Below, piece by piece: positions 1 through 11,581 of a DNA stretch of 64,000 nt. Positions within the stretch are counted from its first letter, which is position 1, and each line of letters opens with the position of its first letter. The notes beneath the pieces were generated by a model, which was not told where the DNA came from, did no database searches, and worked only from the letters and a program-made list of their open reading frames with translations. Origin of the DNA: Amorphophallus konjac (lineage: Eukaryota; Streptophyta; Magnoliopsida; Alismatales; Araceae); contig CM040121.1 in assembly GCA_022559845.1 (NCBI GenBank), forward strand, positions 567,536,140 through 567,600,139, written 5' to 3'. The position numbers and the translations under genes were made by a program.

Positions 1-64
1 NNNNNNNNNNNNNNNNNNNNNNNNNNNNNNNNNNNNNNNNNNNNNNNNNNNNNNNNNNNNNNNN
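1..64. other. Assembly gap
   Basis: All 64 bases are N. Whatever lies to the left of the LTR-like block that follows cannot be seen. Confidence 0.99.
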
Positions 65-519
65 TCCAAGTGTGTGATCTCCGGGTTAACTAGATTCTTT
101 CTCTCTCCTCACCAACGATAGGTTCTCTATACTCCGGGTACTTCAAGGGTACAACCAGCCCGGCGTCCGTGAGGGAATCCACGGGTGCGGGGACTTACGG
201 AGGTCTTGGAAAAGGGATTTCCGGTCCAAAGAGACGGAGTGCTCAATGGAGGGTTGTCCCGATTCCAAGAGAGGTGTGTGGAATCCTAGTGTAGAGAGAG
301 GAGGTCTCTCAACCAAATGCCACAAGATGTAAAATAATATGATCAGATCACAGCAATATAGGCAAGCAATGTAATAATCAGTCCAACAATCACAGACAGC
401 AGCAGGAAGCAGGTTTCTGTAAAAACACAGGAAAGAGACGACCTGGGGCAGGTCACTATCAACCAAAGAGACGACAGAGTCACTGTCGTGAATCACTGTG
501 AAAGCCCACGAGTAGTGCA

Positions 520-791
520 AAACACGCGCCTTGGTGTGAGGCGCGTAATATGAAAAGGACGCCTCTATAAAAGGGCGTCAAATATTAGTGGTGCACACGG
601 TCGAGGAAACACGCGCCTTGGTAGAAGGCGCTGCCAAATAAAAAGACGCCCAAAGGGGAGGGCGTGAATTATCAAACAGAACAAGAAGACAGCAGATATG
701 ATAAAAGATGCCTTTTGGGAAGACGTAACACAGAAAATAGACGCCCTCGATGAAGGCGTTAAATGAAAAGGCGTCTCTGGGTGAGGCGTTA
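520..791. repeat. Array of short CG-rich hairpins
   Basis: Seven imperfect palindromes of about 20-25 bases follow one another, each with a stem of the type ACGCC/GGCGT or GCGCC/GGCGC around a loop of 5-10 bases. Examples lie at 522-545, 559-580, 611-631, 645-667 and 741-762. AT-rich spacers separate them. The same design recurs in the E4 LTR at 57920-59137. Confidence 0.75.
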
Positions 792-900
792 ATTCAGGAA
801 AATAATCAAACAATCACAAACTGGCTGATCCCGGGAGTGTGCAGTATGCACGGTGGAGGGTGCCCGTGGGGCACAAAAGGAGGGGTACCGTGGGTACCGA

Positions 901-986
901 GGGGAAAGGGCACACGTGGGTGCCGAAGGGGAAAGGACACACGTGGGTGCCAATAGGAAAGGGCACACGTGGGTGCCAATAGGAGA
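901..986 (+). repeat. Three-copy G-box minisatellite
   Basis: A unit of about 26-27 bases (ggaaagggcacacgtgggtg and flanks) is repeated three times. Each copy carries a CACGTG core, at 913-918, 940-945 and 966-971, in the context ACACGTGGG. That context resembles the plant G-box/ABRE core bound by bZIP and bHLH factors. It lies within LTR-like DNA. Any regulatory role is inference. Confidence 0.8.
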
Positions 987-1904
987 TGGTAATCAAAAGA
1001 AAAACAGTGGAGGTCCCACCATGATCGCCAATTTGTAGATTGTGATAAATCCACACGTGAAGAGTGGATTAAATATGAGAAAACACAAGGCGGAGAGATG
1101 ATATAATAATGAAGAAAAGAAGCACGTGGTGCTACTAAGGAGGGTGATCGCCAGAGGGGTTACCTCAAGAAGAAACAAAGAAGATCACGAATATCTGGTG
1201 GAAAATAGAATGCGGGCTAGATTGTGAACTCCTCCTCCTCCTTCAATCGGCCGGTCGATGAAGGGGGTTTTCCTTTATTGATTACCCTTGCAAAAAAGAC
1301 AAAACAAACAAACAAAAGAAGTGGATCAGCCAAGTGAATGTAGTATCAATCCCAAGTAGATGATATGATAATGAATAGAGAATAAAACATGTGCACCTTT
1401 TTTTGTTTTAAAACCCCTAAAGAGTTAGGGAAGGAGAAGATATGATGAAACTAATGCAAAAGGAGAAAAACGTATGATGACCGATGGAAAAATAACAATT
1501 AGATAAGCAAGAAAAACCCCTGCTGTCCCTGATGACAGTAAAGGGAACCGAAACTGATGCTGTTGGCAGGAAGAACAAGGAAGCAGAGAATTCTAAAGAT
1601 CGCGCAGGAAGAAGATGGATAGCCTCCGTAAATTCAGCATCTACGTATAAAACTCTGATCTCGATAGCCTCTGATCTCGTCTGATCTCCTAACCTGCCAA
1701 CCTCGTAACCTGCCAACCTCGCGCGAGGTCGATCAAGACATCCCTATATAGGGTTTCAACCGAAGATAAACTCAATTTGGGAAGATAAGAATGGGCAATG
1801 ATCAATGAGGGCAGGACTCTAGTTCCAATTCGAGCAAGGAGACCAATGGAGGCAAGGAACTACTCAGGAAAGGCATACTCAAACACGACACCGAAGGATA
1901 AAAC

Positions 1905-2230
1905 ACGACCTTCAGAGGGGCGTCAAATCAACAATTGACGACCTACATCAAGACATTACTCAAAAACACGACCATGATCAAGGGCGTCACTTCTCGGATT
2001 TAATTTTGGCAATAAAACTTACTTTATTTGAAAATTATGAGAAAACGCCTGAGATGAAGGCGTTACTTAAAAACACACCCTGAGGAAGGACGTTAATCAA
2101 TAATTTCAATTTATTTTGAAACCGGATAATACCAGGAATTGACGCCCTGACATTTGGTCGTCCTTTCTTTTGAACACGCCCTAGATAAGGTCGCTATTTA
2201 AAACACGCCCCTCTTCAGGTCGCGAATCAC
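1905..2230. repeat. Second array of short CG-rich hairpins
   Basis: About eight imperfect palindromes of the form ACGCC..GGCGT or ACGACC..GGTCGT follow each other in AT-rich sequence. Clear cases sit near 2045-2066 (aaacgcctgagatgaaggcg) and 2140-2164. The array continues the one at 520-791 and matches the style of the E4 LTR. Confidence 0.65.
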
Positions 2231-2240
2231 AAAAATGCAA

Positions 2241-4445
2241 AGATCAAACCAAAAACACACAAAAAAGGAAAAACTTCATATTATGAAGGTATTGAAGTTC
2301 ACTTTGGGGCGTCAACATAGTGACATGAGATTTGATCAACATAGCGTCAATTTTGGCGTGTCTACACCGAGTTTGCAGCGACCACACCGTCATCCACAGT
2401 GCAAATAAGTCCAAGCTTCCTTCATAGAATTCGTGCGCCTCCAAGTGCTCTTTGCGCGCAAGGTAGAATCGTCACGTTCTGACTTTGTCACTGTTCGCGT
2501 TGCTTGTTCTTGTGCGGTTGCGCCAGATCCGAGCCAGAACCTGAGAGCCACTTGACAGTGCCTGTACCTATTTCTCCGGCGTGATTCAGCCCGAGCTATC
2601 TTCTGAGAGTTTGTGCTACTCCAAGCCTTCGTGAATCTAGATGGGTAATCACCCCAGTCCGACATCGGCACAGTTCGTGGTGCTCGTTCTCCCACGACTG
2701 CACAACCCGAGTGCAACCCAGTCTGTCCAGACTGTGTGCCCGCCTTGCAGAGCGTGCCCCGCCCGACCTGTTCGTCATCGGCCCGAGGTGTCTTTATCAA
2801 AGTGGTGCCCTTTGACGATACAAAACCAACCCATTTCATCTCGTTCTGACGTCTGAGCAGAAAGTTCCACCACGGCCTTTGCACCTCTGTCTGGCTGCTC
2901 GCCCAGGAATCAGAGGCTCACCACAACTGCGACCACGCCCAGCCCAGTGATCTGATGGCCGCCATCTCTTCAGGGTACGTAGACCTCCCTGTCTGCTGTC
3001 CTCCCGAGTTGATCCCGCCTCATTCTGAGTTCCATAGAGAGCGTACCGACGGTTGTCCCATGACTGCGCAACCCTGTCCTACGGGATAGAATCACGTAGG
3101 TCCACTTCTCCGGCCAGCCCCGCCCTCCAGCGGCCTCAGATCGACGTCAGGTTTTAAGGGACGCTCCAGCACCCCCCAGGCTCCGTCTGAGCGCTGACGG
3201 CACCACATTCAGACATCCGTGTTCAGCGTACCGTGCAGGACGGTTGGCGTCATCCTGGCAGGCCAGTTCGCATATTGGCGTCTTATTGCTCCCCTCCCCT
3301 CGCTCCCCCCTCCTGCGTGAGGGTAGTGCATGTATTGGTTACCCCATCCCTTGGTTCCCCCTCCCTACGTGGAGGCGTCTGTTTGGTTGTACTATCAGGT
3401 CCGACAGAAGCTACAGCGAAGCAGCGTGTTCGCCGGGTGCGCACGCTCCCGGCTCACCCTCGTCTCAGATCGGCGCCGGTCTTTTCAGACTCGGCAAGGT
3501 ACGTGGCTGACCACCTGCTCCCCTGTGGTTTGTCCCTTCGTATTTTCTTTGTGCTTGCGCCGACGGTGAGAGAGAGAGCCCGGTCCCGACCCCCGTTTCA
3601 TGTGAGTTTGATGCCATGCGAGAGAGTGAACCCCATAGTGCCCTCGGGCGCGAGGTCTGCCCCGGCTGAACCCGGGTGATCCCTCCCCTTCAGGTCGGCC
3701 TTCCACCGACCCAACTCACGAGTTCTGACCACGTAGACGGCTTGTGGGCCAAAGCCCATCTTCCCCATCGCCGGGTTACACCCAAATTCCGAGTGCGCCG
3801 CGTGTTTGTCCGCCGTGTCCAACCTGGCTTGTTCGGCCTTGCTTACTATCCACTCGGTCCTAGTTCTGACCGGGTCCCGTCCCGCGTCAGCTGCACAGAA
3901 GAGCTCAGATAGAGCCAGGCTCGGGAGGAGTCGACTCCTTGCTATTCAAGCCAACAGACCTTATTGCTTAGTCTGTCCTGCACTATTTTTTTTTTATTCT
4001 CATTTTGCTATGTTCATGGCCATCATGAATAGTTCACTGCAGCAGTCCTTATAAGTCCATTGGCCCTTTAAATATTCATGTGTCTTATTTATTCATCCAT
4101 GTCTTTATAGTTAAAATTATATGGTCCCTTATTTCTTTTATTATTTACATTCCTGACAGAATTCTGACAGCATCTCCTTCAGACCCGGATGATCGGGGGG
4201 TGTCAAGCGGGTGCTCATCCACGGTAGTCCGAGAAGATCCCAAAATTATAGGGATGCACATGGAAGCGGCAACATCCGAGATGATCACGTCGGAGCACAG
4301 TGCAAAACCAGACGGAAAATGATTAAAGCATGAGCCCCTCGAGGCCCAAAAATGGTACCACTATCTGCTGGGCTTAGGGATCCATTGAGGTTTGGATGCT
4401 AGCTCTTTTGGGTATGGTGCTGCGGGTTAAGTGTGGAGATGCTAG
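2241..4445. other. No recognisable gene; GC-rich then AT-rich unclassified DNA
   Basis: Bases about 2400-3960 are GC- and C-rich with several overlapping open frames of 60-165 codons on both strands. None has a recognisable motif, and the best of them overlap one another, so I do not call them genes. Bases 3960-4150 turn abruptly AT-rich (a T-run and tttaaatattcatgtg). From about 4160 an unclassified segment leads into the minisatellite. The block could be LTR or leader DNA of an element family not otherwise present here. Confidence 0.5.
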
Positions 4446-4842
4446 GCCGGTTAAGTGCCCAAAAGGGCCACCAGTTAATTGCCGTTGAGGGCCACCGGTT
4501 AAATGCCCATGAAGGCCACCGGTTAAATGCCCATGAAGGCCACCGGTTAAGCCCTAGAGGGGGGAATGGCCCACCGGTTAATGCAAGGGCCACCGATTAA
4601 AGCCATGGGGGGAGGCCCACCGGTTAATGCCATGGGGGAAAGGCCCACCAGTTAATGCAAGGGCCACACCGGTTAGGCCATGGGAAGGGGCCACCGGTTA
4701 AGCAAGGGCCACCGGTTAAAGCCCTGCGGGAGCCTCCGGTTAAGCCCAATGGAGGGCCACCGGTTGAGGGCCCGCTGGTAGCTGCCGGTTAAACCCCTTT
4801 GTGAGGGCCACCGATTAAATGGGAAACCTGTCGGTTAAAACC
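4446..4842. repeat. Degenerate tandem array with CCACCGGTTAA core
   Basis: I count 17 copies of a core close to CCACCGGTTAA (variants CCAGTTAA, CCGATTAA, CCGGTTGA), spaced about 20-30 bases apart by G-rich linkers such as gggcc and atgcccatgaagg. Two neighbouring copies near 4496-4550 are nearly identical, which suggests recent slippage. The array stops about 80 bases before the left end of the E5 LTR. Confidence 0.85.
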
Positions 4843-6749
4843 ATAGGAGAGGGCTTGCTATTTTGAGCTCCACGGGGGTACTTATTTTAGTGATGAAAGC
4901 TTAAACTGAGAGCGGAGCATTTGTGGCGACCCAGACTCTGGATATCGGGTAAAATCGTTACCACTTGGAACCTGCGAGGCCTCACAAGAGCGGAAAAGCA
5001 CCGAAGGGATAAAAAGGAGTGTGTGGAGTACATTGAACTTCCAGATAAAGTAGTAAGCAATTAAAACTTTCTATGATCAGGATTGCTAAAAGAGTAGAAA
5101 TAAAATTACATTTTCTATAACACTTAAAACTAACAGAGTCCAGTCCAACCAAAGTACAGTACAACAGGAAATAGAACATACTCTCAAGTCGGGGGAAGCC
5201 CGACACTGGCAATGCTGGCATCTAAGAATTACGCACCGCACCTCCAAGCACGAGGAAGAACAACTATACCTGAAAAGTCAGGGGCGAGCCTCCTCTCACT
5301 GGCTCAGTAGGGATCCCGCAGAACCCTACCACACAACGCAGTAACAGCAGTGCTAAACTAAAGCAAAGCAGCAATAGTAGGAGTAGGAACAAAAGCAGTA
5401 GCAGCAACAACAATAGAAGTAACAGCCGGAGGAAACATGACTAAGCCGCAAGCCACTCCTATCGGTAAGAAACACGAACTCCCGTAACCATAGCCGAGAA
5501 TTACCAAACCGATATAATGGGACTCTGGCTACACAGCCAGGGCACACCACGACATCTCAGTCGTGCATGCTCGTCTATCGAGACAAACCCAACTCAAGAC
5601 CACACGGCCGAAAAGTATAGGACATACACGATCTCGTTGTCGTGTACGCTACACTGACCTCGGGTGAAGCCGAACACAGACTACCCAGCAAGTCATGAAA
5701 ACACAAGTCATCGTGTCATGTGACGGAAGTACCTCCTCACTAGAAGAACATCCAGATGTGTCCACTGACGTCTTACACTGCGCCACAAATATCTCCCACA
5801 CGCCTAGAACGGCGATAACTAAGACTCTCAACATGAACCAAGTACCAAGTGACTAGTCAGAGTCACGCCCGTCGACACTCGTCCAAACGCCCCTGACCAC
5901 GTGTGCACACACAAGCTCAATGCCTTGAGCCAGGCCTCTAGCTAATTTTTCCCTCCAGTAGGACGCTACTGCAAAGTAAGGGGGCCCACGGTAACTAGCC
6001 TACAAACCATCTCAACCGGGAACTGCCCCGTCACCACTCCCAGGAGGGCCGACACACCGGAAAGTGTCATCAGGCTACGACTAGTGGAGGCTCACTAGAT
6101 AGAGAGACTCAAAATAGCGAACACCAAAGTACAGACAGGGTAAGCACACACCTGTCACACGTACTACGGTGCATAATGTAGTATACAACAGCTACCAGAC
6201 TCAGGACAGACAACTAGACCTGCTAACACAACGATCCTTAATTGAGTGACAAGACTCGGGTCAAGATCGTCGCACATCACAGCAACACATTGTTAATCAG
6301 CCTAGTCCTTAAGCCAAAATCACGGGAAATACATTATGGAAGACGGCACAGAACAGCCGGATCCATAACAGCAATAATGATAACAATGAGTCCTCATCCT
6401 CTGAGCCGCACAATGGACTCACAATCCCGCATAACACGAAACATGGAACATGAGTGTTTACCAAAACCCTCAAACCGTATGGCACGTAAATCACTGGATA
6501 GACGAGACACTCACGAGATCATGTGTCAACCACTAGGTCACAACCGGGTTGACCAGAAACCATAATGACCATCGAAATAACACAAAACACTGCTTGGCAC
6601 AGTGGCACTTCCGAACACCCTATAACACAGTCACAGCCCTCATAGGACATTCAAGACATCCACGGAACAATGGGCTAACCAAGGGGTCGAAGCAACTTTA
6701 ACCGGAAACCAAACCAACACAAAAGAAACTCCCAAACAAATGGCGGTCT

Positions 6750-7270
6750 TACCCTTGGCCGCTAACACTCATTAGTGGTCTTATCAGGGCTGCTATTCAC
6801 AGGGTAAAATAGGCAGAAATGGTCTGCTTAGGGCCGTCTCTATCCTTTGGCGGTTATGGCCAAACCGTCATACTCAAACCGCCGTAAAAATGCAATAAGC
6901 CATCCTTTTGGCGGTCCTTTGCCTGACCGTCACTTCATAAGGCGGTCAGTCGTAAGGCCGTCATTAGGAACCGACTTAGAATAGTAAAAATCATTTAACG
7001 GTCTCCCAAGAACTGTTTCACGGGAATTGGCGGTCCTCCTCTGGCCGCCAAAGCCAAATAGCAGTCGGGAGCTAGACCGCTAGCTAGCCCGAATCGACTT
7101 AAAACCGTTGAAATCAATATAAAACGTCGAATAGCGGTCGCCCAAGGACCGCTAAACCACCTAGCGGTCGATCGCAAGATTGCCAAATGAAACCGACAAT
7201 GGAACTCCGTCTAGCGGTCTCCAGAAGGCCGCCAAGCTCAAATAGCGGTCACTGGTAAGGCCGACAAACC
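6750..7270. repeat. Hairpin array of GCGGTC..GGCCGC type in E5 LTR
   Basis: About ten palindromic units with stems such as GGCGGTC/GGCCGCC and AGCGGTC/GACCGCT follow each other, spaced by AT-rich DNA. Clear units lie near 6744-6764, 7030-7051 and 7133-7155. The design matches the arrays in the E1, E2 and E4 LTRs but the stem sequence is specific to this LTR. Confidence 0.75.
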
Positions 7271-7796
7271 GTTCCGACGGAAAAACTGTAGGACTACCCA
7301 AAACTCGGTCTTTCTATGCCCCAATTGTGTCTAAACGACGGGGAAACATTCCTAACATCCATATCAACCTTCAACAAGCCGGAAGGGATCAAACCAACCT
7401 CAAAACGGTAAGAAATGGGCGATTTCCACGAATCGACCCAAAACGACTCACAAGGGGAAACGGCCTCATACCGACCCCAAATCACGACCACATGCAATAA
7501 AACAAGCAGGAAATGAATCCTAACATGCGAGGGGTTCAAATGAATCCATTTAAACTACAAACCGTCGCCTAGAACGGCGAATACGGCTCACACCCCCCGA
7601 ACATGCATTTCGCCCAAACATGGCAAAACCCTCTAAAACTCACACTGTTCGGCTCCAAATCGCGAGAGGATGTAGGAAAAGAATAGGGTATCTGTCCCCC
7701 TACCTCCACCGAAGATTTGATGCGTCGTAATGGCCAAATCTCGCCGAAAACCATCACACGAACCCCATGTCTGCTTTGAATCCACCGAACGGGATC

Positions 7797-7801
7797 GCGC
7801 C
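7797..7801. repeat. E1 target-site duplication, left copy (GCGCC)
   Basis: GCGCC directly precedes the E1 LTR terminus and is repeated at 25749-25753 directly after the other terminus. This proves E1 inserted as one unit into the E5 LTR. Confidence 0.93.
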
Positions 7802-9009
7802 TGTGACGACCTGGGATCCGAGTACCTGAAAGGAACCAGCGCGTCTCAAATCTCGGCCCGCCAACCCACGAGCCCGAAGACTCGGAAGGGTAAAAAGGGA
7901 TGGTGTGGGAGTACAAGAGAAACTGGAACAACTGCAGAGATAGCACAATAATCTAAAATAAAATGCACAGCATAATATAAATAAAATAAACTGATATAAG
8001 GTCCACGGAGTCTCATGTATAAAATAAAGTACAATCAACAGAAAGAGAAGTACAACTACACGGGGCATCCCCCGACGTACAACTACACGGGGCATCCCCC
8101 GGCTCTAGCAGACTGGCGACTAACCCTGGCTAGAAGAATCACGCAGAAACTCGGCCGCACCTCTCGATGACCCCGCCTCACCTGAAAAGCAAGGGTGAGC
8201 CTCATTTCATTGGCCTAGTAGGGATCCCGCGAATCCCCACCTTGCGCGGAAAATAAGGCAGTAAAGCTAGAAAGCATAAACGTAACCCTACCTAACCGGG
8301 TACGGTGGAACCACAAACTGAAGTAAATAAAAGGAAAAGCTGCCTACTCTACAGTACTGTACTACAGAACCCCGGTCCGACAAAACTAAGTCCATACCTG
8401 CCAGCAGACATGAGCACCACCCACTAGAAGAACGACCGGATGCGTCCCCTGACGTCTTACACCGCGTCACAAGTGTCTAGCTACAACGCCCCGGGCACGA
8501 GACTCAGACACACACAGTAACCAGTAGTACCAGAAAATAAGGACTAGCTGAGGTCGCTCTCGTCAGCGCGGGTCTGAAACCCTCAGCCTCGTGTGCACAC
8601 TCAGACCATACGCCCTAGGCCTGTCCTCTAACTGGTAATTCCCCCTAAGCCCGAACTCGGCTGTACGTGGGGGCCCTACGGTAACCAGCCTACTCACCGT
8701 CTCTCTCGGGTCAGCTGCTCCACCACTCCCGGGTGGGTCAGCACCGCGTGTCGTAAGAAGGCTACGACTAGTGGATGTATCACTAGAAGCAAGGACTGAC
8801 TCACGGAAACCACCGTCGAAGAAACGGGACTGCACACACTCGGTGCAGCACAGAGCCTGCCGGTCCAACCTTGGGCCGTCACAGGCTCTACCGGTCCAAC
8901 CATGGAGCGTCACAAGTCGAAGGAAAACGGGCTCTGACGCACCTGGCTCAGGGAATCACAGCCTCTAACGGACCAACACTGGTGCGTTAGAAGGTAGGTA
9001 ACGTCAGCT

Positions 9010-9261
9010 CTGACGCACCCACCTAGGGGCGTCACAGTGTTCTGACGCACCACCCTTGGCGCGTCAGAGGACACGTGACCCCAACGGTCGGAAATCAACG
9101 GTCAACTTGCCACTCTGGCGGTCGAGCCCAGGCGCGTCACCCTCTCTGGCGGTTTATCGTGGGACCGCCAGAGTGACCGACGCCCTGCCGACAATACAGG
9201 ACCCTGTGACGCACCCCTCTTGGGGCGTCACGGCTTGTGGCGGTCACTGGAACGACCGCCA
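9010..9261. repeat. Hairpin array in E1 3' LTR
   Basis: Five inverted repeats follow each other. Two are perfect: CTCTGGCGGT at 9144-9153 pairs with ACCGCCAGAG at 9164-9173, and TGGCGGTC at 9238-9245 pairs with GACCGCCA at 9254-9261. Others are of the form TGACGC..GCGTCA at 9010-9036, 9042-9067 and 9206-9231. The matching region of the other LTR, about 24360-24865, keeps most of them. Confidence 0.85.
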
Positions 9262-9827
9262 CACCCGTCTAAGAACGGAACGGCGGGAAAACCCCAAAAA
9301 TCCTTCCCACGCCCCCATACCTTCACAGGAGAGGGGAAAAACAAGGGGGAAGCCCCCAAATAACCCCTAGCATGCATCTACGATCTCGGATCGACCAAAA
9401 ATGCGATGAATCAACGGATCGGCTCACAACCTCCAAAAGTATGGTTTTGCCCTAACCCGCTTAAAAACACCCCTCTCGGCTCCCTCTCGGCCTACAAATC
9501 CAGGGAAACGGAGGGATGAGCATAGGGATTCATCCTCCTATCTCAATGGAGCGAATGCTCCGTCAAATCACCGCTGAAATCAAGGAAGAAGCTTTTAGAC
9601 CCACGAACAAGAATGCCTCCCCACTCCGCGAGGAAGACACTGCCGCATTCCTCTCGCTGCCACCGTCGTCACCGCGTCGCCGCCGTCATCCACCAACCGT
9701 CACCGGAGGAGGAAGGGGCCACGAGCTCCGAACGGGAGAGAGGGGGTGCGGTGCACTCACGGGAAGGAGAAAGAAGGAGAAGAAGAAAAGAAGAAAAAGG
9801 AGAAAAAGGAAAGGGAAAAAGGTTTGG

Positions 9828-9835
9828 TATTTATA
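9828..9835 (-). promoter_or_regulatory. TATA-like box, E1 3' LTR
   Basis: TATAAATA on the minus strand lies about 340 bases inside the LTR start and is conserved at 25413-25420 in the 5' LTR. It is the likely core promoter. The call rests on sequence and position only. Confidence 0.6.
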
Positions 9836-10174
9836 GAAAATCCGCAAAATCAAAAAAATTCCAAAAAATAGAAAAATACATTTTCTCGATCCTCGGAACA
9901 TGCTGATCACAACAGTACCAACCGCGGGCAGGTGAACGACCCGGTTCACCCGCTACGGGGTTCCGTAGGTTCTCCCAAAACACACGCGCGAGAATCGGAA
10001 AACACGCGGAAAACACGCGGAACACGTCCCGCGACCTCCGAAACTGACCCGAATCACACGGATCCGAACATGGAAGATGTCCAGAGCATAATTCCAGTCA
10101 TAACGAAAACAAATCCTCCAAGAAAGCAGATCCGAGACCCGAGATGAAGGATCCGAAAAACTTGGGACATCACA

Positions 10175-10190
10175 GCCCTCCCCCCTTAAA
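10175..10190 (-). other. E1 polypurine tract
   Basis: On the element strand a purine run (AAGGGGGGAGGGC) directly abuts the 3' LTR. It would prime plus-strand DNA synthesis. Confidence 0.85.
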
Positions 10191-10241
10191 TAAATTTCAT
10201 CCTCGAAATTAAGGACAAGGCACAGGGGCAGGGGAGAAGAC

Positions 10242-11581
10242 TCACCCGAACAAATAAGGATACAGATGCCGCATCTCATCCGCGAGCTCCCACGACGCCT
10301 CGCCACCAGAGTGACGCTGCCAGACTACCTTAACCAGAGGAATAACCTTGTTCCGCAGGCGCTGCTCACCCCGATCCTCAATATGGACAGGGTACTCTGG
10401 AAGGGACAAGTCTGGGGTCACTTTGGGCCAACCGGCATCCTCCAGAACATGGGAACCATCGAGCATATACCTCCGAAGCATAGACACATAAAACACATCA
10501 TGCACAGAAGATAGCTCTGGGGGTAACTACAACCGGTAGGCAACCACACCAATACGCTCGATAATAAGGAAAGGACCAATGTAGCGGGGACTCAGCTTCC
10601 CACGCTTGCCGAAGCGTATCACACCCTTCATGGGAGAAACTCACAAAAACACCCGATCACCTACAGCAAAACTGAGGGGCCGCGTCCTCCGATCGACATA
10701 GCTCTTCTGTCGGCTCTGCGCAGCCAACATCTTCTACCAGATCAGATGCACCACCTCAGTGCACTGCTACACCAAATCCGATCCTATCAGGACACGCTCT
10801 CCCATCTCAAACCAATCAAGCGGAGTCTGACAAGGTCGCCCGTACAACGTCTCATACTGTGCCATACCAATGCTCGAATGATAGCCATTATTGTAGGCAA
10901 ACTCCACTAATGGTAAGTGGTGGATCCAACTCCCTTGCCACTCCAGGCAACACGACCTCAACATGTCCTCCAAAGCCTGGATGGTCCGCTCAGACTGACC
11001 ATTCGATTGAGGATGATACGCCGAGCTAAATGCTAAATCGGTGCCTAGAGCTTTCTGGAAGCTCCTCCAGAATCCATAAGTGAAGCGGGGATCACGATCA
11101 GACACAATGGAGATGGGAACTCCATGCAACGGGATGATCCGCTCCACATACAAACGAGCCAAACGATGCACGCTCCAACTGACCTTGACCGGTAGCAACC
11201 GCGCCGTCTTCGTCAGTCTATCCACTAGCAACCAGATACTATCCTGCCCGCTGGATGTCCTCGGTAACCCAACCATGAAATCAGTGGTCACGTGGTCCCA
11301 CTTCCACGTAGGAATATCCAAGGGCTGAAGTGTACCCCCCGGTCGCTAGTGCTCAGCCTTCACCTGCTGACAAATCAAGCACCTGGCCATGAACTCTACA
11401 ACATCTCTTTTCATACCAGGCCACCAAAACTGCCTCTTCAAATTCTGGCACATCTTCGCCGATCCGGGGTGCACGGCATACCGACTCCCAAAAGCCTATC
11501 GCAACATCGTGTGTCTCGTCTGCTCCTCGACTGGGATATACAACCTACCTCGGAACCTCACGGCTCCATCCTCACCAAACT
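10242..11581 (-). pseudogene. E1 integrase and chromodomain (broken)
   Basis: This is the 3' part of E1 pol. An HHCC zinc domain lies near 11390-11500, then the integrase core with the catalytic triad visible: Asp in TTDFMVGLP, Asp in SIVSDRDPRF, Glu in NGQSERTIQ. The tail VHDVFYVSMLRRY and a chromodomain (LRNKVIPLVKVVW to the end at 10242) follow. It is interrupted by several stops, mostly TAG where the family has Gln (for example after QVKAEH and in the region near 10760), plus one TGA near 10640. The frame continues into the RNase H part at 19794 once A1 and one duplication are removed. Chromodomains of this group are thought to steer integration to marked chromatin. Confidence 0.92.
11577..11581. 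repeat. A1 target-site duplication, left copy (AAACT)
   Basis: AAACT precedes the A1 5' LTR and is repeated at 19789-19793 right after the 3' LTR. It lies inside the E1 pol frame. Confidence 0.93.

Larger units (their letters stand above)
65..2240 (-). repeat. LTR-like DNA related to the E4 LTR, left end lost
   Basis: There is no coding frame of note. The stretch around 147-265 (phrases like tacaaccagc and gagggaatcc) matches the E4 LTR at 57603-57700 in the same orientation, so I read it as part of an LTR of a minus-strand Tekay-like element. Like the E4 LTR it carries many short CG-rich inverted repeats, at about 520-790 and 1905-2230. I found no LTR terminus followed by a polypurine tract on the right, so the right edge near 2240 is a guess. 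The element's coding part is not in the window. Confidence 0.5.
4922..7801 (-). repeat. E5 3' LTR, left part (split by E1)
   Basis: The LTR opens in plus coordinates with tgtggcgacccag, like the LTR ends of E1 (tgtgacgacctgg) and E2 (tgtaacgaccc). It runs uninterrupted to the E1 insertion and resumes at 25754. Joined, it is about 3.3 kb. It holds a conserved block at 5268-5313 and a hairpin array at about 6750-7270. Bases 7797-7801 are the GCGCC target duplicated by E1. The open frames seen in it are short and not conserved. Confidence 0.8.
7802..10174 (-). repeat. E1 3' LTR
   Basis: This 2.37 kb repeat matches 23319-25748. It starts tgtgacgacctggg and ends gggacatcaca in plus coordinates. 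It holds the conserved block at 8180-8224, a hairpin array at 9010-9261 and a TATA-like box at 9828-9835. On the element strand U3 is short (about 340 bases) and the transcribed part is long. Confidence 0.93.

Noticed and set aside
2390..2884. 164-codon minus-strand open frame
   Set aside because: No domain is visible, and it overlaps open frames on the other strand in GC-rich, unclassified repeat DNA.
3233..3679. 148-codon plus-strand open frame with overlapping frames in GC-rich DNA
   Set aside because: Two other frames are also open here, there is no recognisable motif, and the composition explains the lack of stops.
4446..4842. Possible CRISPR-like repeat array
   Set aside because: Units are too short and degenerate, linkers are similar to each other and not unique spacers, and the context is a plant retrotransposon cluster.
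7569..8095. Minus-strand frames of 113-125 codons across the E5/E1 boundary
   Set aside because: They cross an insertion junction, so they cannot be an ancestral gene, and they show no motif.
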